A stretch of DNA of 64,000 nucleotides from an uncultured Bacteroidales bacterium (GTDB lineage: Bacteria > Bacteroidota > Bacteroidia > Bacteroidales > UBA932). Within the stretch, counting starts at the first letter, position 1. Each line of letters begins with the position of its first letter. The position numbers were made by a program, and so were the translations under genes. Below, piece by piece: positions 7,700 through 16,121 of this stretch. Location of the stretch: assembly GCA_944323785.1 (NCBI GenBank), contig CALUTU010000008.1:1-64000 (forward strand), given 5' to 3'. A model generated the notes under the pieces. It saw nothing but the letters and a program-made list of their open reading frames with translations, did not search any database and was not told where the DNA came from.

Positions 7700-7731
7700 T
7701 TTGCAGAAAAATAATTCGGAAAATACTTTTG
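7700..7731 (+). promoter_or_regulatory. promoter of the module 1 lipoprotein genes
   Basis: TTTG at 7700-7703 and TACTTTTG at 7724-7731 match the Bacteroidetes -33 and -7 elements (TTTG / TAnnTTTG) with a 20-base spacer. Transcription would start about 35 bases before the ATG at 7771. This is one of the best promoter matches in the window. Confidence 0.7.
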
Positions 7732-7770
7732 TTGTGCAAATCACTAAATCACTAACAAAATTTTCGAGTT

Positions 7771-9807
7771 ATGAAAGCCTTAAAAACTATTACACTGTCC
7801 GCAGCGGCATGCATCGCAGGTCTGATGCTTTTCAGCTGCCAGGATGATCCGCAGACAACCGAACCCGCAACCTTCAGTATCGATCAGGATACAGTCTATG
7901 CGAAAGCAGAAGGAGGTACATTGTCAGTCCAGTACACCCTTACCAACGCACAGGACGGCCTTTCCGTGCAGCCTGACACCGAGGCCGACTGGATCAACGG
8001 ACTGGATGCGTCCCAGACAGGTATCATCTCATTCGTAGTATCCGAGAATACAGAAACTACCAGCCGGGAGGCGGATGTAACTGTAACATACGGAGAGCTT
8101 CAGGACGGCTTCAAGGTCATACAGGAAGGTACTGTCCCGGATCAGCCGGAGGAGCCATCGGCCTTTGAGATAACCATCACGGATGTCAGCTCCAACAGCT
8201 TCACCATGGACATCATCCCGGAGGACAAGGAACTCACTTTCGACTACGGCGGTATCTCCGTAGCGGACCTGAACACCCTGCCCGACGACGAGACATTCGT
8301 AAACGAATACCTCATCCCGCAATTCCAGGCAACAGCCGATGCCAACGGAATGACATTGGAGCAGTTCCTTGCCCAATATCTGGTATATGGAGACCAGATC
8401 GGTCTGACAGTCCAGGGACTCGCTGCCGAAACCGACTACTACGCGTATGCTGTAGGCATATCCACCACCGGTGAGATGACCACCGAGTTCGTGAAAGTGC
8501 AGGTAACATCCGAGCCTCTGAGCACATTCGACGCGACAATCGAAGTAGATGTGAACGGACCTGATGCAACAGTCACAGTAACACCTGCCGATGAAACTAT
8601 AGGCTGGTATCCTATTGTATTTATCGGCCAAGGGCACTCCAACGCAGACATGATAGCTTCGGCCCAGAATAGCATAGAGGGAGTCATCACGAATTACTCA
8701 TTTTTCGGGATGTCCAGAGAGCAGGCTGTTGTAACCCTGACCAATCACGGACAGCTGTCGCTGCAGTTCGAGCTGGATGCCACCTCTGACTATACCGCTG
8801 CTGCATTCTCCATAGACGCCAACGGCTACATCACTTCCAATCCGGTCATCAAGGAGTTTACTACGGGAGAGGCTGCAATGTCCGACAATCAGATTTCTCA
8901 GGAAATAACCTCCAACAACGGAAGAAAAGTGGAATACACAATAAGCACCACCAACGATGACCCCTACGTATTCTTCACCTACCAGTACACCGGCACCTGG
9001 ACAGAGATGACCGACCAGGAGATCATAGACTATATCATGGCCAATGAGAATATTAGCTGGATGACCAGATACGGTTCGGTCAGCACATACGTCGAAGGCC
9101 TGAGACAACAGACTGAGTACATAACATTCGCATTCGGAGTAGACGGAGGCGTAGCCACCACCGAGCTGTTCCGATTCCCGTTCACCACGGCCGAAGCGAC
9201 CATGAACGATCTGAAGTTCTCCTACAACTATGGTCCCTACTACAACGGGGATGAGGCCGCCGCCAAATATCCGGACCAGCTTGCAAACGCTGCAGGCAGA
9301 ATCGTCTTCCCCGCACAGTATCAGATCGACGGAGACTGGCACGGCATCTGGCACGACCTCTATCAGGGAGACCTGACCGATAAGGCGGAATATCCCGACG
9401 AGGACGTATACCAGGCTCTGAGAGTGAACGGCAATACATGGTTAAGCGCCACTACAATCTACATACTTGATCCGAATGAGGTATACACCATGTGCGGCTT
9501 CGTTGAAGCAGATGACGGCAGTTTCGGCGAGATCTATCGTCAGGTTGTAGGTCCGTTTACACTCGACGGATGCTCGCCCATCGACGATTTCACGCTGGAG
9601 AGCAGCGCGGCGGCATTCTCCAGACAGAATGTCGAATGTCCTCTCAGACCTGCCGACTACATGAGTCCTGTAGAACTGAAATCGGTAAAACAGACGGAGA
9701 CCGTACAGATGGGACTGTCAACTGAGAAAGAAACCGGCTCCGCTGCCCTGAAGGCTATCGAGGTGGAGGATGTTGTCATCTACAACAACCTGTCATCGAG
9801 ACTCTAA
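7771..9807 (+). CDS. BACON-domain lipoprotein with tandem Fn3-like repeats
   Basis: A 678-residue surface lipoprotein (lipobox MLFSC, Cys23). A BACON domain at ~35-117 shows the typical features: EGGTLSVQYTLT, EADWINGLD, FVVSENTETTSREADVTVTYG and FKVIQEG. Three Fn3-like repeats follow, each starting with a beta-strand 'FxATI/FEITI' type segment, carrying an 'ETDYYAYAVG / TSDYTAAAFS / QTEYITFAFG' strand, and ending in VQVTSEP, KEFTTGEA or FPFTTAEA. The C-terminal ~200 residues are not recognised. BACON domains are usually found in carbohydrate-active or mucin-binding surface proteins. No catalytic domain is visible, so a ligand-binding or adhesin-like role is the likely guess. Probably co-transcribed with the next gene and controlled by the regulator upstream. 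Confidence 0.85.
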   Translation: MKALKTITLSAAACIAGLMLFSCQDDPQTTEPATFSIDQDTVYAKAEGGTLSVQYTLTNAQDGLSVQPDTEADWINGLDASQTGIISFVVSENTETTSREADVTVTYGELQDGFKVIQEGTVPDQPEEPSAFEITITDVSSNSFTMDIIPEDKELTFDYGGISVADLNTLPDDETFVNEYLIPQFQATADANGMTLEQFLAQYLVYGDQIGLTVQGLAAETDYYAYAVGISTTGEMTTEFVKVQVTSEPLSTFDATIEVDVNGPDATVTVTPADETIGWYPIVFIGQGHSNADMIASAQNSIEGVITNYSFFGMSREQAVVTLTNHGQLSLQFELDATSDYTAAAFSIDANGYITSNPVIKEFTTGEAAMSDNQISQEITSNNGRKVEYTISTTNDDPYVFFTYQYTGTWTEMTDQEIIDYIMANENISWMTRYGSVSTYVEGLRQQTEYITFAFGVDGGVATTELFRFPFTTAEATMNDLKFSYNYGPYYNGDEAAAKYPDQLANAAGRIVFPAQYQIDGDWHGIWHDLYQGDLTDKAEYPDEDVYQALRVNGNTWLSATTIYILDPNEVYTMCGFVEADDGSFGEIYRQVVGPFTLDGCSPIDDFTLESSAAAFSRQNVECPLRPADYMSPVELKSVKQTETVQMGLSTEKETGSAALKAIEVEDVVIYNNLSSRL

Positions 9808-9820
9808 TACATTCCATTGC

Positions 9821-9871
9821 GGGGCTGGCCGCCGTATGCCTGACGGCATCACAGAGGCCGGCCCTGTTTCA
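9821..9871 (+). terminator. GC-rich hairpin between the two BACON lipoprotein genes
   Basis: GGGCTGGCC near 9824-9832 can pair with GGCCGGCCC near 9861 (one G-U pair), enclosing a second short stem (GCCGT...ACGGC), and TGTTTC follows. The T-tract is weak, so this may be a partial terminator or mRNA-stabilising hairpin setting relative expression of the two genes. Confidence 0.35.
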
Positions 9872-9906
9872 CTTCCTATAAATTGACCTTACAAACAACC
9901 ATCGCA

Positions 9907-11340
9907 ATGAGACCATTCATCCACACCATAGTATTCTTGAGTCTGACGGCTGCTGTCCTGACCTCATGTGAGGGGCAAGGCGGAGAAGATCCGGCTACTT
10001 TCGAGTCATCGGTCGGAACGGCCATTCTCGGACATGAGGCCGGAGCGGCGGACACCGTACAGTGTACATTCGCGGATGCCTGGCAGATAACCGGAGGTGA
10101 CAGCGACTGCGATGTCTCCCCGGCTTCAGGCCAGGCCGGACCCGCCGAACTGATAGTCACCGCTCCCTCCGCCAACCCCGGTCTGTCCGAGAGGGAGTCC
10201 TACCTGATCATCCTGGACGGGGAGAGCACCTACGGCCTTCACATCATCCAGAAAGGCACTCCAGGACTCAGACTCCAAACTTCTTCCTACAGTGTAACTT
10301 ACCGCGACAACACCCTTGAGATTCCTCTGGACGCCAACTTGGAGTTCGAGCCGTCCACAGATGCTGACTGGCTGCAGGTAGGCTCTGTTACAGAGTCGGA
10401 GCCGGTACTGCTCGGTGACGGCAAGACCGTGTCAGACTCCTTGCACAGCATATTGTCCTTGAACATAAGCGCCAATCCGGGTCCTGACTCCCGTACCGCC
10501 GTCCTCACTCTCAGCACCTCTGCTGGAGATTACGAGGTCAGCATCTCTCAGGCCGCGCCTCTGACTGTCGACTGGAGCAAAGAGTTTTTCCGCAGAAGCA
10601 CCATCCTGAAATTCACCGCCACGTGGTGCTACAACTGTCCTGTCATGGGCCATGCCCTCAACGACGCCCAGGCGCAGATGCCGGACCGGCTCATCCAGAT
10701 GAGCATGTACGGGGCCAACTCAGAGGGCGGACTTACGTACTGGCAATGCTCCAAGTTCCAGGGCAGTGACATGTACGGTGTCGAGGGATTCCCGACAGGC
10801 ATAGCGAACAATTTTGTGAAAGTCAACAACTCCCGTGACCTGGACCTGACAGAGGTGTTTACGGAGATCGTGAATGAGGCAGCGGAGAAATATCCCGCCA
10901 GCACCGGAATCAGGGCGGACATGAGCGTCTCGGAGGGCAAGGTGAGAATAAACGCGGATATTGCCGTGAAGCAGCAGAATGACTACAAGATCTGCGTATT
11001 CCTGGTCGAGAGCGGCATCATCTATCCGCAAGAGGGTGACGCACGTGACTACGAGCACAATTTCGTAGTCCGTGAGGTGCTTACAGACAACGTGTTCGGC
11101 GACCCGCTGGCCTCCGTCGGAGCTGAAGAGGTCATTGAATACACCCTGGAGGCAGATCTGCCCAGGTCAGTGCTCGTGCCGGAGAACACATCGGTGATAA
11201 TAGCCGTAGCGCGGCCCGGCTCCGCTGATTCCGCCGGCAGTCTGACATATCCCAACGTGACATACATGGACCTGGACATCTACGACAACGCCGTCATCGT
11301 GCCGGCAAACGGCTCCGTCGACCTTGCGTACGAGGAATAA
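9907..11340 (+). CDS. BACON-domain lipoprotein with Omp28/thioredoxin-like domain
   Basis: A 477-residue lipoprotein when started at ATG 9907, where the signal peptide begins (MRPFIHTIVFLSLTAAVLTSC, Cys21); an in-frame ATG lies upstream at 9883. Residues ~30-115 and ~120-215 are beta-rich segments resembling BACON domains (GDSDCDVSPASGQAG...YGLHIIQKG; DADWLQVGSV...GDYEVSISQAAPL). From ~225 the protein resembles Omp28-related thioredoxin-fold proteins. It keeps a CxxC active site (ATWCYNCP, Cys241/Cys244) and the fold's GVEGFPTGI loop. It may carry out thiol-disulfide chemistry at the cell surface or periplasm. The CxxC suggests redox activity, but the family is poorly characterised. Second gene of module 1. 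Confidence 0.8.
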   Translation: MRPFIHTIVFLSLTAAVLTSCEGQGGEDPATFESSVGTAILGHEAGAADTVQCTFADAWQITGGDSDCDVSPASGQAGPAELIVTAPSANPGLSERESYLIILDGESTYGLHIIQKGTPGLRLQTSSYSVTYRDNTLEIPLDANLEFEPSTDADWLQVGSVTESEPVLLGDGKTVSDSLHSILSLNISANPGPDSRTAVLTLSTSAGDYEVSISQAAPLTVDWSKEFFRRSTILKFTATWCYNCPVMGHALNDAQAQMPDRLIQMSMYGANSEGGLTYWQCSKFQGSDMYGVEGFPTGIANNFVKVNNSRDLDLTEVFTEIVNEAAEKYPASTGIRADMSVSEGKVRINADIAVKQQNDYKICVFLVESGIIYPQEGDARDYEHNFVVREVLTDNVFGDPLASVGAEEVIEYTLEADLPRSVLVPENTSVIIAVARPGSADSAGSLTYPNVTYMDLDIYDNAVIVPANGSVDLAYEE

Positions 11341-11367
11341 TCCCTTGTTTTTCATCATATCATGAGA

Positions 11368-11404
11368 ACGGGCGGCTGGAATGTTCCGGCCGCCCGTTTT
11401 TACG
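11368..11404 (+). terminator. intrinsic terminator of the module 1 lipoprotein operon
   Basis: ACGGGCGGC (11368-11376) pairs with GCCGCCCGT (11389-11397), with further pairing possible in the loop side, followed by TTTTT. It lies 28 bases after the stop of the BACON/Omp28 gene. Confidence 0.85.
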
Positions 11405-11414
11405 GAAGTACCAC

Positions 11415-11611
11415 TCAAGATTCCTTGCGGTATTCGACGGGGGACTGGCCGGATCCTCAGTTTTCCGCACAGAATAGCCAGACTTGGCGTCCAATGCCAC
11501 GAAAAGCTGGTCGAGAGCCCAGACTGTCATGACCCTCCGCACCTTTCCGCCTACTTCGGAACGTATCCATCCGAAGACCTCCAGCCACCTGTACTGAAAC
11601 CGTTTCCCCAA
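11415..11611 (-). pseudogene. possible relic of an AraC-family gene (C-terminal end only)
   Basis: On the minus strand GSGQSPVEYRKES followed by TGA (11415-11417) is the classic last turn of an AraC-type DNA-binding domain. The frame is closed by a TGA just upstream. A different open frame (11611 down) reads ...GYSVRKTE, which could be the preceding helix after a one-base shift, but the rest of that frame (WLEVFGWIRSEVGGKV...) is not recognisable. At most this is a degraded gene end. Confidence is low. Confidence 0.3.
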
Positions 11612-11696
11612 CTATATATATTATTTATTTACCCACCCCGGCAGGACAGACCGAATTGCCCTGCCGGGGTTCTATTACGGATAAGTGAGATCTTCC

Positions 11697-13187
11697 TTAT
11701 TCCGAAACATTTGACTTGTCTATGATTTCCCAGTAACCGCCCTTGTTACCTCCAATGCGGACTATGCGGCCAAGCCTCTTCAGCTTGCGGATGTTGTAGT
11801 CCACACCGTCCACGGTAATTCCCAGTTCATCTGCAAGCTGTGCAGCCGTTACGTATGGACGTTTTTCAAGAATCCTGATAATTTTCTCCGTAGTTTTCTC
11901 CGTAGTTTTCTCCGTAGTTTTCTCCGTAGTTTTCTCCGTAGTTTTCTCTGAGCCAACATCTGCCACAGACTTACTTTCCATAGGTGTCTTCCCGTTGTAT
12001 AGAACAACAGTGACATTGGCCGCAGTCTCCACAATTTTCGGCTCCGGAAGTCCGGCCTCTTTCATGACAGTGAATACGCGTGGAACCCCCTCGTTGAGTT
12101 CCCGCACAAGTTCCATTTCCGTCAGTACTCTTGAGATGATAGGATTGCGGGCAAAGCGGGTAGTGAAAATGTTATCGACTGTAACAATATTAGGAAGGCG
12201 GCCTGGGCTCTTGATTTCCAGGCGGTTGTCATATTTGGACACGAGGATGTAGTCTCCTCTTAAGCCCCATTGCCTATGGCAGACGGCATTCGTTATGCTT
12301 TCCACCCAGGCAAATTCGGGGTATTCAGGATAAGTGTGAAACCTGCCGTCACTCTCAAGTGTAGTCCGTTCTTCCAATTGGTCAGAAATAAACCTTCTGG
12401 CTTCTGGAATAAGTCTCAGTAGCGGCAGATCAAAATTACGGTCTTTAATCACATTGAAATCGGCCCCTGTGCGCATAGCTGTTCCGTTGACCCTGATGTA
12501 ACGGATACGGCAGTGTGGAAAGAAACTCAGAACATTCTTGCCGAAAAGAAGTACAGCGGCATTGGTGAGGGCTTTTTCACCATGACGATTCACGATGAAT
12601 TGACGGGCACGGAGTACTTGCTCGTTTGTCTGATGAGCAGCCCCGATCTTCTGCCTATATGCATTTAGTAGTTCGGGATCCAAATCTTCCATTGTTGCGT
12701 ACGGGCAAACCTCTTCTTCATAGTGGGCGACCCCTTTCTCATACTCCAACTGGCGGATCTCTTCGACCGTGAGTTTTCTGCTCTTGTCTCCTATGCGAAG
12801 ATACACCTCGTCTTTGGCAGTATGGATGACTTTGTCTATTGACGGCCTGATATGCAGCAGAATCAGCCGGTCCGGCTTTCCGGCATCATTGATTACATCC
12901 ACGAACTCGTGTTTATATTCCGGCATAGGAATGCAACAATCTTTTGGAAGATTGAGGAAATTGTTGATTTTCTCTTCTCCTTGAGAGTCAACACCCTCCA
13001 CTTTGCGTGTCTTGTCGCTTATGCCGATAACGACAGTCCCTCCCTCAGCATTGGCGTAAGCACTCACAATATCAGCCAATTCTGCCGGCTTCTTCTTAGC
13101 AGATTTGACATCATAGTATTGGCCTTCCTTGCGGGAAACCATAACTTCGACAGTGAGGGCCGGGGATATTTTGGATGCTGGCGTCAT
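11697..13187 (-). CDS. AlbA_2/Schlafen-type ATP-binding protein with C-terminal winged helix
   Basis: A 496-residue protein. The N-terminal AlbA_2 (Schlafen-like) domain spans ~20-140: EGQYYDVKSAKKKPAELADIVSAYANAEGGTVVIGI and later AKDEVYLRIGDKSRKLT. A GHKL-like ATP-binding/effector region follows (FAWVESITNAVCHRQW..GDYILVSKYDNRLEIKSPG at ~295-345). The C-terminus has an HTH (VTAAQLADELGITVDGVDYNIRKLKRLG). The two parts are joined by a repeated Glu-Lys-Thr-Thr linker. Such proteins are predicted transcriptional regulators or nucleic-acid-binding accessory proteins, common on mobile and defence-rich segments. It stands alone with its own -7 box; partners are unknown. Confidence 0.85.
   Translation of the reverse strand: MTPASKISPALTVEVMVSRKEGQYYDVKSAKKKPAELADIVSAYANAEGGTVVIGISDKTRKVEGVDSQGEEKINNFLNLPKDCCIPMPEYKHEFVDVINDAGKPDRLILLHIRPSIDKVIHTAKDEVYLRIGDKSRKLTVEEIRQLEYEKGVAHYEEEVCPYATMEDLDPELLNAYRQKIGAAHQTNEQVLRARQFIVNRHGEKALTNAAVLLFGKNVLSFFPHCRIRYIRVNGTAMRTGADFNVIKDRNFDLPLLRLIPEARRFISDQLEERTTLESDGRFHTYPEYPEFAWVESITNAVCHRQWGLRGDYILVSKYDNRLEIKSPGRLPNIVTVDNIFTTRFARNPIISRVLTEMELVRELNEGVPRVFTVMKEAGLPEPKIVETAANVTVVLYNGKTPMESKSVADVGSEKTTEKTTEKTTEKTTEKTTEKIIRILEKRPYVTAAQLADELGITVDGVDYNIRKLKRLGRIVRIGGNKGGYWEIIDKSNVSE
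11882..11941 (-). repeat. 12-bp in-frame tandem repeat (five perfect copies)
   Basis: TTTTCTCCGTAG is repeated five times without a mismatch at 11882-11941, followed by a diverged copy. On the coding strand each unit adds four residues (Glu-Lys-Thr-Thr) to the linker between the ATP-binding part and the HTH of the AlbA_2 protein. Unit length is a multiple of three, so copy-number change alters linker length without breaking the frame. Confidence 0.9.
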
Positions 13188-13201
13188 AGATAATCTTTTT
13201 G

Positions 13202-13209
13202 CAAATTTA
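13202..13209 (-). promoter_or_regulatory. -7 box of the AlbA_2 gene
   Basis: The minus strand reads TAAATTTG, an exact TAnnTTTG match, 14 bases upstream of the ATG at 13187. No clear -33 TTTG is seen. Confidence 0.5.
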
Positions 13210-13262
13210 ATAGAAATAGTTGTTGATTTTTATCCAGCTGGCAGGTAGTACTCGAATGTTAT

Positions 13263-13305
13263 AGAAAAAGGGTAACCGTTATGTCTTTTGGGTTACCCTT
13301 TGATT
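13263..13305 (-). terminator. intrinsic terminator 3' of the truncated POT copy
   Basis: AAAGGGTAACC (13267-13277) pairs perfectly with GGTTACCCTTT (13291-13301). On the minus strand the stem is followed by a T-run (TTTTTCTAT). It lies about 85 bases past the end of the POT fragment and upstream of the AlbA_2 promoter, insulating the two. Confidence 0.8.
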
Positions 13306-13385
13306 TTATTGTTGATCCACGATTCTCATAGATAGACTATGACAGCGGTGGAATTGTATCTGCACGGAAGCTATGGTCAGACGTA

Positions 13386-14110
13386 TCAGTCCTTCGTGGC
13401 GTTCTCGAGCTTCTTCATGATGGAGAAGATGAATACGGCGGAGATGACGCAGAGGGCGATGAGGATGCTCCACAGTACCCAGAGAGGGAGACCGCCCCAG
13501 AGCATGCCGATGATGGAAACCATGTAATTGCCGATGGCGGTGGCCACGAACCAGAGACCCATCATCATGCCCTTGTACTTGGGAGGAGCGACCTTCGACA
13601 CGAAGGAGATACCCATCGGGGAGAGGAACAGCTCCGCAAACGTCAGCACGAGATACGTGGATATCAGCACATTCGGTGTGACGCGCTGGAATGTCGCGCC
13701 TTCCTTCAGGGCATCCGGAGTAGGCAGGCCGAGGGAGCCGAAGACCATAATCAGGAAGCCGAGGGCGGCGATGAACATACCGATGCCGATCTTGCGGGGT
13801 GCGGAAGGCTCCTTGCCCTTGGCTGCCAGAGCTCCGAAGACGGCCATGGACACGGGGGTCAGGGCCACTACGAAGAACGGGTTGAACTGCTGGAATATCT
13901 GCGGCAGCAGGGTGACGGGCTTGTCACCGAGGGAGCGGTAGCTGAATATCAGGGCCACGATGGAGGCCAGCGTCACCAGGCCGGCAATGAGCTTGCTGCG
14001 CTTCTTCTCGGACTGGAAGATGGCGAAGGCTCCGTACACAGCGATGATGATCAGCACGAGGTTCAGCACATTGGCCAGAATCCTCGACAGGCCGGTCATC
14101 TCGGTAGCCG
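13386..14110 (-). pseudogene. truncated partial copy of the POT peptide transporter gene at 19073
   Basis: This segment encodes the last ~240 residues of a POT transporter and duplicates 19073-19798 in the same orientation. From about 13528 to 14110 the two copies are identical except for one base (cgacaggcc versus cgacagacc). The first ~140 bases (3' end of the gene) differ at about 14 positions, although the proteins differ only at Asn/Ser in the last residues. Identity stops abruptly at 14110, where the intact gene continues upstream and this copy runs into unrelated sequence. An in-frame ATG at 14099 could give a 237-residue fragment lacking the N-terminal half and the POT signature, so function is unlikely. 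Confidence 0.9.
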
Positions 14111-14236
14111 GATCGGCTCTTTCGTTTGCACTGTGTCAGAGGTATCTTTACGGCAAAATCCGCTGTAAGAGACGGAACTCCTGCAGCGGATTTGAATATT
14201 GCAGTAGAGGCTTTGATTTCAGTACACGGTAGAAAG

Positions 14237-16032
14237 TCAGAAGGAGACTTCTTCTTCCGTGGCTCCGACCTTGATGATCACGTCTCCGTCAGCCACTATG
14301 GCCTTGCCGAAATAGTATTCTATATCATCGAACTCAGCCGGGTATATGGTGACATTATCTCCAACCTGCACTCCTACATAATACATCGTATTTTCGTAGT
14401 TGTATATACTGAGATAGAAGTGCTGCCTTTTGCCACTGTGAATCCTTCGGTGAAATCCCAGTTCCAGTTTGTGGAGCTGCTTACATCGTAGATGTCGGAA
14501 TCATAGTAGGCTATTACGGAGACTTCCTCGTCGGCATTGACATCCTCGTAGATTACACTGACAGTGACATCCGAGGCCGGCATGATGAAGCTGGCGTAGG
14601 GCAGATCCATAACGACGTCGATGTCATTGTTCTGACTGTCGGTGACCACGACATCTTCTATTCTCTGTCCTTCCGGTACATATATGGACATGGAGACAGT
14701 CTCTCCCTCAACGTACAGTTGATCGTAGTCGTCAAACTGAATGTCGGCTCCATCTGAGACAGATACTGTATAGGTGGCAGCAGTTTCTATAGTTGCGGAC
14801 AGGCTTCGGGCATTTTCCGGAATTATGATTTCCGACATGTACATCCCGGGAGCGTATGATTCGAATCCGAAAGTCTCTCCGTTGTCAATGACGCTTTTCA
14901 CAGGCTTATAGCCGTCTTCAGCCGAGGCGAACAGCCAGACAGACTCCCCGGGAATACCTATTGCAGTAGGAACTCCATAAAAGATATCGTCGGCATCGTA
15001 GAACTCTGCTTCGGTGATGTGCTCACTTTCAGTGTAGTATACAGGAATTTTTTCCAGAATGTCGAGAGTGACGGTCACGTCTGAGGCAGGCATTACAAAC
15101 TGCACATATGCCCGGGATATGACATTCAGTTCCAGTCCGGGGACAGATGCCTCGGCGGTGTTGAGATAGTACTCGTCATGGACCCACAGCTCTGCGGTTA
15201 CTGTCTCGCCGTCAATGGATTCTGAAGGAAGTACTGACTTTTCCATATCCAGGTAGGTCTCGTCAGCGTTTTCCCATGTGATGGTGTAGCGGCCGTGCTG
15301 CTCGCCCTCGACACGGAGCGTCACATCACCGGTCACGTTCTGGTAATCAGGTCTTATAGCTACTGAATATACATTCTCGACCACTTTGGAGCGGGAGAAA
15401 GAGCAGCCCTCCACGTCGGAGACATCACGCCACTCTCCGTCGCCTACCTTGAACTGGACATTGGTTATGGTATAGGCATCCACTGTCAGCAAATAGCAGG
15501 CAAAATATTTGTACTGTTCTTCGTGGCTGACTCCATAGAGCCGGACATATTCATTGTCCTCCAGATACATAGTGTATCCGCCCTCAGTCATCTGCTGCTG
15601 TCCGCTGTAGCAGGCCACTACCTCGAAGTCGTCCTCGGGAATCTGCACTTTAAGAGAGAGGGACTGGATATATTCTCCGTCTGGGGAAGGGAATTCGGGA
15701 ATATATACTATGTCGCCTACATGTACGTGTATATGTTCCATATGCACGGCTTCAAAGCCGGAGGAAAGAATGGTGCCGGGTGTAAGAGTAAGGGTGGCTT
15801 CTGAGCCGGTCTCATATTCGCCGCCTTTCTCAATGCCGGAGACAGCTATGAAATCCGGCGTGAGGTTGAGGACTTCCACCGCTCTGCTTTTGGGAGTCTC
15901 AGGGACAGAAGTGGTGTCTTCCGTGTCCGGATTCGGGTCTGGGGTGATGGTTTCTGGTTCTGTCTTGCTGCAGGCCGCAAAGCTCAGGCCTATGATCAGC
16001 ACAAGTGTGAGTAAGAAAATGGATTTTTTCAT
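14237..16032 (-). CDS. module 2 surface lipoprotein with 'MPASDVTV' repeats, frameshifted near the C-terminus
   Basis: A lipoprotein (lipobox SFAAC, Cys21) followed by a Thr/Pro-rich linker and beta-rich repeats, two of which end in FVMPASDVTVTL (~332) and FIMPASDVTVSVIY (~485), the pattern of InlB-B-like surface repeats. As it stands the frame ends at 14374 (552 residues, tail ...TTTKIRCIM). The other frame continues from the same point with NYENTMYYVGVQVGDNVTIY...IIKVGATEEEVSF and stops at 14237. Removing two bases from the TATATA run at 14403-14408 joins the two into one 597-residue frame. So the gene carries a +2 slip in a dinucleotide repeat, or the sequence has an error there. It lies 89 bases downstream of regulator 2. 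Confidence 0.8.
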
Positions 16033-16054
16033 AAGCGGTTTATTTTCGTTGATG

Positions 16055-16092
16055 CAAAAATATCTTCTGCGGTATGCACAGTGTATTGCATA
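16055..16092 (-). promoter_or_regulatory. promoter and inverted repeat upstream of the module 2 lipoprotein
   Basis: The minus strand reads TATTTTTG at 16062-16055, an exact -7 box 22 bases from the ATG at 16032. Upstream, at 16073-16092, TATGCA cagtgtat TGCATA is a perfect inverted repeat (8 of 9 positions if extended by three bases each side). It overlaps where the -33 element would be. This is a candidate operator for the adjacent regulator. Confidence 0.45.
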
Positions 16093-16121
16093 TCGGGAAA
16101 TTTACTTTGCAATTCGCGAAA

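Noticed and set aside
11882..11951. short regularly spaced repeats as a CRISPR array
   Set aside because: Units are contiguous 12-mers without spacers and encode an in-frame linker; no cas genes are present.
13386..14110. POT fragment as part of an insertion sequence
   Set aside because: There is no transposase, terminal inverted repeat or target duplication at the ends; it is a partial gene copy.
14126..14491. 121-codon plus-strand frame next to the POT fragment
   Set aside because: It is the complement of the frameshifted C-terminal part of the module 2 lipoprotein, which explains its open length.
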